Source: JBHGAV01 sp041946685 (GTDB lineage: Bacteria; Acidobacteriota; Terriglobia; Bryobacterales; Bryobacteraceae). Taken from it: DNA of 64,000 nt. The DNA lies in assembly GCA_041946685.1 (NCBI GenBank), contig JBHGAV010000013.1:1-64000 (forward strand). The letters run 5' to 3'. Position numbers and translations under genes: made by a program. Positions 14,944 through 23,497 of the stretch are shown here, piece after piece. Numbering within the stretch: position 1 is the first letter of the stretch; every line of letters starts with the position of its first letter. Under the pieces are notes generated by a model that saw only the letters and a list, made by a program, of their open reading frames with translations, was not told the DNA's origin and searched no databases.

Positions 14944-16053
14944 CTATTCTATCCAGCCGCCGCCGAGGACGAGATCGCCATCGTAAAAGACGGCGGCCTG
15001 ACCCGGCGTCACCGCGCGCTGCGGCTGGTCGAAGAGCACCTCGACCCGCGATCGGTCCCCCGCCGGCGAGACAGTAGCGGAGGCCGCTTCGTGCTTGTTC
15101 CTTATCTTCACGTGCGCCCGGACAGGGGCGGTCAAGTTGTCCCACGGAAACCAGTTGACTTGACTGGCGGTGAGGGATCGGCGCAGAAGCTCCTCGCTGC
15201 GCCCCACGATCACTCGCCGCCGATCGGGCTGTGTGGCGATCACGTAAAGGGGTACGCCCATTGCCACGCCCAGGCCCTTTCGCTGGCCCACGGTGAAGCG
15301 GTGTACCCCTGCATGCTCGCCGAGCACGCGCCCGTCCGTGGTCACGATCTCGCCGCGGCCCGCCGGCGGTGCGGTTCCCTGCTCCCGGAAGTAGGCGTCG
15401 ATGAAGGCGTCGTAGCCGCTGTCTGGAACGAAGCAGATCTCCTGGCTCTCGCTCTTGGCGGCGACCGGCAGCCCAAGCTCCGCGGCCATGCGCCGGACTT
15501 CGTCCTTGGTGTACTCGCCCAGAGGGAAGCTGGTCCGCGCGAGCTGCGCCTGGGTGAGGCCGAACAGGAAATACGACTGGTCCTTGGCCGGGTCCACCCC
15601 GCGCAGAAGCAGGTGGCGCCCGGTGGCGGGGTCGCGCCCGATGCGCGCGTAGTGCCCGGTGGCGATCTTCTCCGCTCCAAAGGCCGAGGCCAGCTCAAGG
15701 AACTGGTCGAACTTGATCAGATTGTTGCAGAGAGTGCACGGGATGGGAGTCCTCCCCGCCAGGTACTCCTGGACGAAGGGACGGACGACGAGCCGCTCGA
15801 AGTGCGTCTCCAGGTTGACGACGTAGTACGGGATTCCCAGTTTCTGGGCGACGTAGCGGGCGTCGTAGACGTCGTCCATCATGCAGCAGCGCCGGGACGA
15901 GGTTCCATCGGCCGCCAGCTCCGGGAGCCGCTTCTGGTTCCAGAGCTGCATGGTGAGGCCGATGACGTCCTGGCCCCGCCGGCGCAGTAGGCCCGCCACG
16001 GTGGAACTGTCCACACCGCCGCTCATCGCCACTGCTGTCAGATTCCCGGGCAT
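14944..16053 (-). CDS. mnmA: tRNA-specific 2-thiouridylase
   Basis: 369 aa, normal length. It thiolates U34 of Lys, Glu and Gln tRNAs using ATP and a relayed sulfur. The PP-loop AVAMSGGVDSSTVAGLL is at the N-terminus; the first catalytic cysteine is in PIPCTLCNNLIKFDQFL and the second in SQEICFVPDSGYD. HRFTVGQRKGLGVA and the C-terminal beta-barrel complete the layout. It is divergent from the SAM hydrolase gene with a 53-bp gap holding both promoters. Confidence 0.95.
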   Translation of the reverse strand: MPGNLTAVAMSGGVDSSTVAGLLRRRGQDVIGLTMQLWNQKRLPELAADGTSSRRCCMMDDVYDARYVAQKLGIPYYVVNLETHFERLVVRPFVQEYLAGRTPIPCTLCNNLIKFDQFLELASAFGAEKIATGHYARIGRDPATGRHLLLRGVDPAKDQSYFLFGLTQAQLARTSFPLGEYTKDEVRRMAAELGLPVAAKSESQEICFVPDSGYDAFIDAYFREQGTAPPAGRGEIVTTDGRVLGEHAGVHRFTVGQRKGLGVAMGVPLYVIATQPDRRRVIVGRSEELLRRSLTASQVNWFPWDNLTAPVRAHVKIRNKHEAASATVSPAGDRSRVEVLFDQPQRAVTPGQAAVFYDGDLVLGGGWIE

Positions 16054-16106
16054 GGAGACACGGACTGGAAGCGCCGCGCTGGATTGTTGTATTCATTGTA
16101 GCAACC

Positions 16107-16949
16107 ATGCGCCAGCCGATCGTGACATTGACCACCGATTTCGGCCTCGCGGACCACTTCGTGGGGGCCATGAAGGGCGCGATCCTCAGCATCGAGCCGC
16201 GCGCGCGGATCGTGGATATCAGCCACCTGATCGCGCCGTATTCGGTCGCCGAGGCGGCGTTCGTGCTGTGGCAGGCATACGCCTGCTTCCCCCGGGGGAC
16301 CGTCCACGTGGCGGTTGTGGACCCGGGGGTTGGCTCCGCCCGCCGGACCCTGCTGGTGGAAGCGGCCGGGCAGTACTTCGTGGCCCCCGACAACGGCGTT
16401 CTGTCGATAATCCTGGCCCGGGAGAAGCACAAGGTCCGGGCAATCACAGCGGAGCGGTACTTCCGGCAACCGGTCAGCCGCACGTTCCACGGCAGGGACA
16501 TCTTTGCTCCGGTGGCGGGGCACCTGGCCCGCGGCGTTGCGCCCTCCAGGTTCGGACGGCTGATCTCCGATTGCGTGCGCGGGGAGTTCGCCGAGCCGGC
16601 CGCATCGGGCAGCAGCGGCTGGGAGGGCTGCGTTCTCAAAGTGGACCGCTTCGGCAACCTCATCACGAATTTTCCGTCCGCCAGGCATGAGGGCCTGAGA
16701 ACCGGCGAATTTGAAATGCGCGCCGGCCGCCGGCGCATCACCAAGCACGTATCAAGTTACTCGGAGGGGCGGCGGGGCGAACTTTTCGTGATCGGCGGCA
16801 GTTCGGGCTTGCTGGAGATTGCGGTGAACCAGGGCTCGGCGGCGAGGCTTGCCGGACTGGCCGCTGGAAGCCTGGTGCAATTACGTCTCGTTCCCGCGTA
16901 CACTGTAGGAAACGGGGACAAGTCGACTACCAAAGAGGAGAACCGATGA
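16107..16949 (+). CDS. SAM hydroxide adenosyltransferase (DUF62 family)
   Basis: 280 aa, full length. Family members hydrolyse S-adenosylmethionine to adenosine and methionine and are related to fluorinase and chlorinase. Signature segments are VTLTTDFGLADHFVGAMKG, PRGTVHVAVVDPGVGSARR, YFVAPDNGVLS and FHGRDIFAPVAGHLARG; the Asp of TTDFG and the Arg/His pair of the hydrolase branch (SRTFHGRD) are present, against a halogenase role. It is the first gene of a chain of five overlapping genes. Confidence 0.88.
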   Translation: MRQPIVTLTTDFGLADHFVGAMKGAILSIEPRARIVDISHLIAPYSVAEAAFVLWQAYACFPRGTVHVAVVDPGVGSARRTLLVEAAGQYFVAPDNGVLSIILAREKHKVRAITAERYFRQPVSRTFHGRDIFAPVAGHLARGVAPSRFGRLISDCVRGEFAEPAASGSSGWEGCVLKVDRFGNLITNFPSARHEGLRTGEFEMRAGRRRITKHVSSYSEGRRGELFVIGGSSGLLEIAVNQGSAARLAGLAAGSLVQLRLVPAYTVGNGDKSTTKEENR

Positions 16950-17497
16950 ACAAGTCAATGCTGGCTTATGCCGTGGCGGCGATGCTGATGGCTGGCGCTG
17001 TTCAGGCGCAGCCTCCAAGAAGGGGGGGACCGCCCCTCAGCCCGCCTGCCGAGACGTCCGTAACCATCGCAGGCAAGGCGATCAGCATCAAGTACTCGGC
17101 GCCCTCGGTCAGGGGCCGCCAGATGTTCGGCGAGGGCGGGGTTATCAGCAAGGACAGGACCTATCCCGTGTGGCGCCTGGGCGCCAATTCCGCCACCGCG
17201 CTGCATACGGAAGCGGACCTGGTGATCAAGGGTCTCACCGTTCCCAAAGGCGATTACACGCTGTTCGCGCTGGTGAACGCCACGCCGTGGCAGCTCATCG
17301 TCAACAAGCAGACCGGCCAGTGGGGCCTTAGCTACGACCAGGCGCAGGACCTGGGCCGGGTCCCGATGGACATGAGCAAGCCGTCGGCTCCGGTGGAAAC
17401 GTGCAAGATCACTCTCTCGAGCACGGGCGCCAACTCGGGCCTGCTCCAGGTCGAGTTTGAGAACGTCGTCGCCTCCGTACCTTTCACGGCTAAGTGA
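16946..17497 (+). CDS. Secreted DUF2911 protein
   Basis: 183 aa with signal peptide ending AGAVQAQ. The DUF2911 core is clear: SVTIAGKAISIKYSAPSVRG, GEGGVISKDRTYPVWRLGAN, PKGDYTLFALVNATPWQLIV and a C-terminal beta segment. Function of the domain is unknown; it is common in Bacteroidota and Acidobacteria and probably periplasmic or surface-located. The start overlaps the SAM hydrolase stop (ATGA), and the stop overlaps the next start (TGATG), so translation is probably coupled. Confidence 0.85.
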   Translation: MNKSMLAYAVAAMLMAGAVQAQPPRRGGPPLSPPAETSVTIAGKAISIKYSAPSVRGRQMFGEGGVISKDRTYPVWRLGANSATALHTEADLVIKGLTVPKGDYTLFALVNATPWQLIVNKQTGQWGLSYDQAQDLGRVPMDMSKPSAPVETCKITLSSTGANSGLLQVEFENVVASVPFTAK

Positions 17498-19989
17498 TGC
17501 GCTCCACAATCCGCCTGGCGCGCCGCTGGGCCGGTTGCGCGCTGGTCTTGTGCCTGTTCCACGTTCCGGCCTCCGGACAGAGGAACCTGGCGGGAGCCGC
17601 ACAGACCAAGCTGGCCCTGGAGCGGCTGAACGTGCTGGGGAGCCTGATGCTCTTCGGCGCCCACCCGGACGACGAAAACGCAGCCTTGCTGGCGTACGTG
17701 GCGCGGGGCCGGAAGGCGCGCGCAGCGTACCTGTCGCTAACACGCGGCGACGGAGGCCAGAACCTGATCGGTTCGGAGCAAGGCGCGCTGCTCGGCATGC
17801 TGCGAACGCAGGAACTGCTGGCCGCGCGCCGGATTGACGGCGCCGAGCAGTATTTTACGCGCGCCGTCGATTTCGGATTCTCCAAGACCGCCGAGGAGAC
17901 GTTCGACAAGTGGGGGCATGAAACGATCCTGGCGGACGTGGTGTGGATCGTGCGCCGCTTCCGTCCGGATGTCATGGTGATCGGCGTAAGCGGCGGGCAC
18001 GGGCATCATCAGGCCTCGGCGATTCTGGCCCGGGAGGCGTTCACGGCGGCAGCCGACAAGACCCGCTTTCCGGAGCAGTTGAAGTGGGTGGAGCCGTGGC
18101 AGGCCAAACGGATCGTTTCGGCGGGCTTCGGAGCGGGGCGCGGCGGGGCCGCGGCCGCGGGCGGGATCCAGATCGACACCGGCGAGTACAACCCCCTGCT
18201 GGGCTTCTCTTACGGAGAGATCGCGGGCATGAGCCGCAGCATGCACAAGACCCAGGGCGTGGGAGCGCCCGAGCGGCGGGGCGCGGCGGTCAGCTCCATG
18301 ACCCTGGTGAGCGGCGAGCCCGCCACGGGCGACGTCTTCTCGGGGATCGACACGAGCTGGAATCGTCTCAGCGGCGGCGCCGAGGTGGGGAAGATCCTCG
18401 GCGAGGCCGCGCGCGCCTTTGACCCCGAACAACCCGATAAGACCATTCCACTGCTGCTCAAGGCGCGGCCGCTCATCGCGGCCCTCAAGGATCCGTGGGC
18501 GTCGCTGAAACTTCAAGAGCTCGACGAGGCGATCGCCCTGTGCGCCGGACTGTACCTGGACGCCTCGACGGAGCGCTACATGGTGACGCCCGGCGAGACG
18601 CTTCAGGTGAACTTCGAGGCGACCAACCGCTCCCGCTTCCCTCTCGCCATCAAGGCCGTCAGGCTGGAGGGCTTGAACGGCGCGCCCGCGGAAGAATTCG
18701 CGCCTGCCGCGCTCGAATACAACCGCCCCGACCGCCGGTCGCTCAAGGTCACGATCCCGAAGGACGAGCCTTATTCCCAGCCGTACTGGCTGAGGAAGCA
18801 GGGCAACGGCTTCACCTACGTCGTCGAGGACCAGCAGATGGTGGGCGAGGCGGAAACCCCGCCGGTGCTGCGGGCGAAGTTCCGGATTCAGGCCGGGAGC
18901 CAGGAGATCGAGTTCACGCGCCCGGTGGTCCGGCGGTACGTGGATCGCGTCGCGGGCGAGACCACCAGACCGCTGGTGGTGGCGCCGCCCGTGGCCGTGA
19001 GCATTTCCGATCCGGTGGTGATGTTCCCGGATGCGAAGGCGAAGCCTGTTGAGGTGCTCCTGAGCGCGAATTCCAGCGGCCAGTCCGGAGAAGTCAGGCT
19101 GGAAGCTCCGCAGGGGTGGCGCGTCCAGCCCGCCTCGGCGCCGTTCAAGCTCGACGCCGAAGACGAGGAGACGGTCGTCGCCTTCCAGGTGACTCCCCCC
19201 ACGGACTCCGCCACTGTGGAGATTCGCGCGGTGGCGCGCGTGGACGGGCGCGAAATCTCATCGGGCGTCCGGGTTTTCGGTTACGAAGGCATCCCCCCGC
19301 AGACGATATTCCCCGCATCGGCCGCCCGCCTGGTTCGCGCCGACGTGCGCACGCTGGCCCGGAGGATCGGCTATGTGATGGGCGCGGGAGACGAGGTGCC
19401 GCATGCGCTGGAACAGCTCGGATGCGAAGTGACGCTGCTCGGAGCCGGCGACCTGGCGCGCGGGGACCTGGCGCGCTTCGACGCGATCGTGACGGGCGTC
19501 CGAGCGTTCAACGTGCGGGCGGACCTTGCCGCCAACCAGCAGCGCCTGATGGATTACGTTGAAAAGGGCGGCACGCTGGTGGTGCAGTACATCACACCGG
19601 ATCAGCGCACGCCGGTGGGGAGGTTTTCTCCTTACCCGATCCGGCTGGGCGGCTCGCGGGTGACGCTGGAGGATGCCCCCGTGGCCATACTCGACCCGAA
19701 GCATCCGCTGGTCGCCAGCCCGAACCGGATTGGAGAGGACGATTTCCGGGGGTGGGTGCAGGAGCGGGGTCTGTATTTCGCGGCCGAGTGGGACAAGCGG
19801 TACGAGACTCCCTTTGAGTCGCACGACCCGAGCGAGGCCCCTCAGCCGGGAATCACGCTCTACACCCGGTACGGGAAGGGGGCTTACGTCTTCACGGCCT
19901 TCGCCATGTTCCGGCAGTTGCCGGCCGGCGTTCCGGGAGCGTTTCGCATCTTCGCCAATCTCCTGAGCGCAGCCAAGACGGCGCCATGA
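17497..19989 (+). CDS. Large exported PIG-L/LmbE-type deacetylase
   Basis: 830 aa from ATG 17497 (GTG 17494 is also possible). A signal peptide ends ASGQ. The N-terminal third is an LmbE-like zinc N-acetylglucosamine deacetylase: zinc motif FGAHPDDENAALLAYVARG, LTRGDGGQN, and the distal zinc histidine in VSGGHGHHQASAI. The middle (about 380-600) has Ig-like beta domains. The C-terminal 200 residues (VEKGGTLVVQYITPDQRTPV, YGKGAYVFTAFAMFRQLP) look like a ThuA/glutamine-amidotransferase-like fold. The substrate is probably an acetylated amino sugar; the downstream symporter may import the product. Confidence 0.8.
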   Translation: MRSTIRLARRWAGCALVLCLFHVPASGQRNLAGAAQTKLALERLNVLGSLMLFGAHPDDENAALLAYVARGRKARAAYLSLTRGDGGQNLIGSEQGALLGMLRTQELLAARRIDGAEQYFTRAVDFGFSKTAEETFDKWGHETILADVVWIVRRFRPDVMVIGVSGGHGHHQASAILAREAFTAAADKTRFPEQLKWVEPWQAKRIVSAGFGAGRGGAAAAGGIQIDTGEYNPLLGFSYGEIAGMSRSMHKTQGVGAPERRGAAVSSMTLVSGEPATGDVFSGIDTSWNRLSGGAEVGKILGEAARAFDPEQPDKTIPLLLKARPLIAALKDPWASLKLQELDEAIALCAGLYLDASTERYMVTPGETLQVNFEATNRSRFPLAIKAVRLEGLNGAPAEEFAPAALEYNRPDRRSLKVTIPKDEPYSQPYWLRKQGNGFTYVVEDQQMVGEAETPPVLRAKFRIQAGSQEIEFTRPVVRRYVDRVAGETTRPLVVAPPVAVSISDPVVMFPDAKAKPVEVLLSANSSGQSGEVRLEAPQGWRVQPASAPFKLDAEDEETVVAFQVTPPTDSATVEIRAVARVDGREISSGVRVFGYEGIPPQTIFPASAARLVRADVRTLARRIGYVMGAGDEVPHALEQLGCEVTLLGAGDLARGDLARFDAIVTGVRAFNVRADLAANQQRLMDYVEKGGTLVVQYITPDQRTPVGRFSPYPIRLGGSRVTLEDAPVAILDPKHPLVASPNRIGEDDFRGWVQERGLYFAAEWDKRYETPFESHDPSEAPQPGITLYTRYGKGAYVFTAFAMFRQLPAGVPGAFRIFANLLSAAKTAP

Positions 19990-20114
19990 CCGAAGAGCGA
20001 GAGGAAGCGCCTCCCTTTCTTGGATCCTGGCGCCGGGTTTACCTGGCGGTGTTGGGCTGGCTGGCGTTCTTGATCCTGCTGTTCTTCTGGTTCACCAGGG
20101 AGTTCACCCCTTGA
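19986..20114 (+). CDS. 42-aa membrane peptide, symporter companion
   Basis: The frame starts MTEEREEAPPFLGSWRRVYL, has one hydrophobic helix (about 20-36, AVLGWLAFLILLFFWF) and ends TREFTP. ATGA overlap with the deacetylase stop and overlap of its TGA with the TTG start of the symporter gene show it is translated as a coupled unit. Small one-helix or two-helix partners directly before sodium symporters are known in other families (for example YhdT with PanF), so an accessory subunit is a reasonable inference. Confidence 0.7.
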   Translation: MTEEREEAPPFLGSWRRVYLAVLGWLAFLILLFFWFTREFTP

Positions 20115-21799
20115 GACTGGCCGACTGGCTGGTGATGTGCGGCGCGCTGGCCTTCATGGTCCTCTACGGCCTGTGGCGCTCGCGCGGAAGCAACAACGTC
20201 CACAAGTATCTGCTGGCGGGCCGGACCCTGCCCTGGCACGCCGTGGCGCTCTCGATCATGGCCACCCAGGCGAGCGCGGTCACTTTCATCTCCACCACCG
20301 GCCAGTCTTACGTGGACGGCATGCGCTTCGTGCAGTTCTATTTCGGGCTGCCGCTGGCCATGGTCGTGCTTTCTCTGACCGCCGTTCCCATCTTTCACAA
20401 AGCCAAGGTCTACACCGCCTACGAGTACTTGGAAAAGCGTTTTGACGCCAAAACACGGGCCCTGGTCAGCATCATCTTCCTGATCCAGCGTGGGCTGGCT
20501 CTTGGCATCACACTCTATGCGCCCGCCGTGGTGTTGAGCGTGATTCTGGGCTGGCCGGACCACATCACCACGCTGGTCATGGGAGCGGTGGCCCTGCTTT
20601 ACACGACCTGGGGCGGCGCGAAGGCGGTGGCCTGGACCGACGTCCAGCAGATGCTGGTCATGACGCTGGGGCTGGTGGCCGCCCTGGTGGCCGCGGTGAT
20701 GCTGTTGCCGGGCGACGTTTCATTTCCCGATGCGGTCAGACTGGCGGGGGCCGCCGGCAGGCTCAACGCCGTCACGCTGAACGTGGACTGGCGCGACCGG
20801 TACAACCTATGGAGCGGCCTGATCGGAGGCATGTTCCTGGCGCTCGCTTATTTCGGCTGCGACCAAAGCCAGGTGCAGCGCTACCTGACCGGCAGGAGCG
20901 TGGCCCAAAGCCGTCTGAGCCTGCTGTTCAACGCCGTCGCAAAGGTTCCGATGCAGTTCTTCATCCTGTTCATCGGGGCCATGGTCTTCGTGTTCTATGT
21001 GTACGAGAAACCGCCGCTGCTGTTCCAGAAGACCGAACTGGAGCGCATACAGTCGCCTGCGGTGCGGGCCGAGTACGGAGCCGTTGCTGCCCGGTATGAT
21101 GCGGCCTTCCAGGATCGCAGGACCGCTGCCAGCCGGCTCATCGAGGCGCGCCGGGGCGGCGACCAGGCCCTCCTGGCGGAGGGTCTGGACGGGTTCAGAA
21201 ATGCGCAAAGGGAACTGGACGCCGCGCGGCGCGAAGGAGCGGCGCTGGCGGCCAAGGCCGGCGGGCCGTCGGCCGTCAACGATACCAACTATATTTTTCT
21301 TACATTTGTAACCCAGCACCTGCCTGTCGGTGTGGTGGGGCTTGTTCTGGCGGTAATTTTCGGCGCAACCATGGCCTCGATCTCCGCCGAGATGAATTCG
21401 CTGGCGACCGTCAGCATGGTGGACATTTACCGGCGCCACTTCCGGGCAACGGCCAACGATCATCACTACCTGACCGTCTCGCGGGTAGCGACCGTGTTCT
21501 GGGGATGCTACGCCGTGGCGACGGCCCACTACGCCAAACGCCTGGGATCGTTAGTTGAGGCAGTTAACCTTTTAGGATCTTTCTTTTACGGTGGGATGCT
21601 GGGTGTGTTCGTGCTGGCGTTCTTCTTTCGCCGGGTGGGCGGAAGAGGTGCGTTCTACGGCGTGCTGGCGGGGGAGGCAGTGATCTTCGCCTGCTACTTC
21701 TTCACCGACATTGCCTTCCTCTGGTACAACGTGATCGGGTGTCTGGTGGTGGTGGGAACGGGGTTCACAGTGTCCCACATTGAACGGAGTTCATGCTAG
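20111..21799 (+). CDS. Sodium/solute symporter (SSS family)
   Basis: 562 aa with about 13 membrane helices. Family features are the sodium-site region SIMATQASAVTFISTTGQSY, the VYTAYEYLEKRFDAKTRAL loop and GAVALLYTTWGGAKAVAWTD. A long charged insertion (about residues 305-390, with KTELERIQSPAVRAEYGA and GFRNAQRELDAARREG) sits between helices; it is helical and not usual for short SSS members. The TTG start has AGGGAG eight bases upstream and overlaps the 42-aa gene. The substrate is unknown; the operon suggests a sugar-derived product. Confidence 0.87.
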   Translation: MRLADWLVMCGALAFMVLYGLWRSRGSNNVHKYLLAGRTLPWHAVALSIMATQASAVTFISTTGQSYVDGMRFVQFYFGLPLAMVVLSLTAVPIFHKAKVYTAYEYLEKRFDAKTRALVSIIFLIQRGLALGITLYAPAVVLSVILGWPDHITTLVMGAVALLYTTWGGAKAVAWTDVQQMLVMTLGLVAALVAAVMLLPGDVSFPDAVRLAGAAGRLNAVTLNVDWRDRYNLWSGLIGGMFLALAYFGCDQSQVQRYLTGRSVAQSRLSLLFNAVAKVPMQFFILFIGAMVFVFYVYEKPPLLFQKTELERIQSPAVRAEYGAVAARYDAAFQDRRTAASRLIEARRGGDQALLAEGLDGFRNAQRELDAARREGAALAAKAGGPSAVNDTNYIFLTFVTQHLPVGVVGLVLAVIFGATMASISAEMNSLATVSMVDIYRRHFRATANDHHYLTVSRVATVFWGCYAVATAHYAKRLGSLVEAVNLLGSFFYGGMLGVFVLAFFFRRVGGRGAFYGVLAGEAVIFACYFFTDIAFLWYNVIGCLVVVGTGFTVSHIERSSC

Positions 21800-21802
21800 C
21801 CG

Positions 21803-21850
21803 TATACCCTATCGAGGGTAGGATAATCGATGGGGTATAGGCTGTATAAT
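21803..21850 (+). promoter_or_regulatory. 13-bp dyad directly before a TATAAT promoter
   Basis: TATACCCTATCGA (21803-21815) and TCGATGGGGTATA (21827-21839) pair over 13 positions with one G-T pair and an 11-nt loop. A perfect TATAAT follows at 21845-21850, and the dyad covers the place of the -35, where no good hexamer exists. There is no T run after the stem. I read it as an operator for the gene at 21891; it could also act as a weak terminator of the symporter operon, which ends 3 bp before it. Confidence 0.5.
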
Positions 21851-21890
21851 GGCTGGAGCCGTTGTTGACTTCTCCCGTGAGCAATAGCCA

Positions 21891-22187
21891 GTGACACCCT
21901 TTGACACGATCGAAAGCGCACAGGACTACATCGACCTGTTGCTAGAGGCGATCGAGGAGACAAGACGCGACGTCGGAGCGGAAATCCGGCTTTCGACGGG
22001 CCCTGGCGGTGAGCGCCGGGCGCAGGCGCTTCAGCTTGTAGCCTTGAACCTGAACAAGCTCTCCTGCCACGTCACCAAGAGCCGCCGGATCCTGAACGAC
22101 CTCAGAAGCCTGCGCCGACTCCTTCTGGAGGAGCGCAAGCCGATGTCGGAGGCCGAGTTCCAGGCCAGAGTGGCTGGAGTGGCGTAG
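21891..22187 (+). CDS. Small helical protein of unknown function
   Basis: 98 aa. An in-frame TAG two codons upstream forces the start to the GTG at 21891 or later. It is all helical and charged (YIDLLLEAIEETRRDVGAEI, LNLNKLSCHVTKSRRILNDL, RSLRRLLLEERKPMSEAEFQ), which suggests a two- or three-helix coiled coil. No export signal and no family recognised. It has its own promoter behind the 21803-21839 dyad. Confidence 0.6.
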   Translation: MTPFDTIESAQDYIDLLLEAIEETRRDVGAEIRLSTGPGGERRAQALQLVALNLNKLSCHVTKSRRILNDLRSLRRLLLEERKPMSEAEFQARVAGVA

Positions 22188-22239
22188 CCGGAAAGCGGCG
22201 GCGGTTTCGTCTCCCCTAACCCGGAACACAGGAATTGGA

Positions 22240-22539
22240 ATGACCGGTGCGTACCTGCTGCTCCGTGTGCTGATGGGGGGGCTGTGCATCTTCTTCTCCT
22301 ACTTCCTTGGCCGCAGCCTGAGCTCTCGCAGAGACGGCCGGGCGACCAACACACAGGTGATGCGGTGGGGCCTGCGGGTAGCCGTGACGGCCATGGGCAC
22401 TGCCTGGGGCGGCCTGGAGAGGCTGACGGTGCTGTTGCTGGCGCTGGCGATCCTGGCGGCAGGATACGGCTACTACGCCGGGCAGCGGCCGCGTCCTCCC
22501 GAGGAGGACCTGGCGAGGAAGATGTTCCCCGACGAATAG
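22240..22539 (+). CDS. Small two-helix membrane protein
   Basis: 99 aa. Two hydrophobic segments, about 5-24 (YLLLRVLMGGLCIFFSYFLG) and 58-78 (ERLTVLLLALAILAAGYGYY), are joined by a basic loop; the C-terminus is acidic and ends KMFPDE. No family recognised. It follows the 98-aa gene by 52 bp and may share its transcript. It converges on ctaA. Confidence 0.6.
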   Translation: MTGAYLLLRVLMGGLCIFFSYFLGRSLSSRRDGRATNTQVMRWGLRVAVTAMGTAWGGLERLTVLLLALAILAAGYGYYAGQRPRPPEEDLARKMFPDE

Positions 22540-22553
22540 GCCCGGCTTCATCG

Positions 22554-23489
22554 CTACCCCGCCAGTTGCTCTCTGAGGCTGAGACGCTCGACGCTCATCT
22601 CCGCTGTCAGAATCACCAGGCAGATCCAAAGAAGAACCGAAAGAAGCAAGTGGACCAACTGCATCCAAACGGGCGCCAGCAGGACCATGTTGACCACTCC
22701 GGCAGCCAATTGGAGGAAGACCAGGGAAACCACCGCTACAGCGGACGACCGGGCGGCGGAGACCGGCCTCACCTTGAGGCTCAGAGCCGCCGCAAGCGCC
22801 AGGTAGATGCCGCCCGCCAGAGCCGCCACGGGGTGCAGCAGGCGAAGCCTCAGGAGTGGATGGGCCGCCGGAGCAAGTTCCTGCCGGATGCCGGAGGCCA
22901 GGTCCGTTGCCGGGAAGAGCGTGTCGCCAAGGGCCGCCAGAGCTCCGGTGATCGCGACCAGCAGCGCCACCGGCAACGCGGCCTTCAAGTATGAGGGGAC
23001 GCGGCGTCGGGTAGCGGCCGGGGCCGTTTCGCGAGCCGACCAGGCCGCCAGCGCGACCATGGCCAGCAGGATCAGGGTGTTGGTCAGGTGCGCTGACAGG
23101 TAAACCGCACGTCCCGTGGAAGCGTTGTGAGCCACGTAGTCCAGCAGAACCAGGCCGGCGCCTAGCAGGGCTTCCATCCCGAGGAACACCGCAGCGAGGG
23201 CGGAAAAGCGCCGGGCGCGGTGGCCGCGGGGGAATAGCCGGTAGGCCCAGACCAGGAGCCCGCCCGTCATCAGCAGCAGGAGCCCGCTGCTAATGCGATG
23301 GGTGTATTCGATGACGGTCTGGGCCGACGGGGAGCGGGGGGCGATCTCTCCGTTGCACAGCGGCCAATGCCCTCCGCATCCGGCTCCCGATCCCGTGGCG
23401 CGGACGAACGCGCCCCATAGCACCACCAGCACCGTATAGCCCAGAACCAGCCAGGCGTACCGGCGAAACCTGCCTGCCCGGATTTCCAT
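22554..23489 (-). CDS. ctaA: Heme A synthase
   Basis: 311 aa with eight membrane helices. It oxidises the C8 methyl of heme O to give heme A for cytochrome aa3 oxidases. Family marks are WGAFVRATGSGAGCGGHWPL with the cysteine pair, EYTHRISSGLLLL with the first heme histidine, HLTNTLILLAM, RLLHPVAALAGG, and the last His in MQLVHLLLSVLLW. It stands alone; no cta or cox genes are adjacent. Confidence 0.9.
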   Translation of the reverse strand: MEIRAGRFRRYAWLVLGYTVLVVLWGAFVRATGSGAGCGGHWPLCNGEIAPRSPSAQTVIEYTHRISSGLLLLMTGGLLVWAYRLFPRGHRARRFSALAAVFLGMEALLGAGLVLLDYVAHNASTGRAVYLSAHLTNTLILLAMVALAAWSARETAPAATRRRVPSYLKAALPVALLVAITGALAALGDTLFPATDLASGIRQELAPAAHPLLRLRLLHPVAALAGGIYLALAAALSLKVRPVSAARSSAVAVVSLVFLQLAAGVVNMVLLAPVWMQLVHLLLSVLLWICLVILTAEMSVERLSLREQLAG

Positions 23490-23497
23490 ACTCGCAA

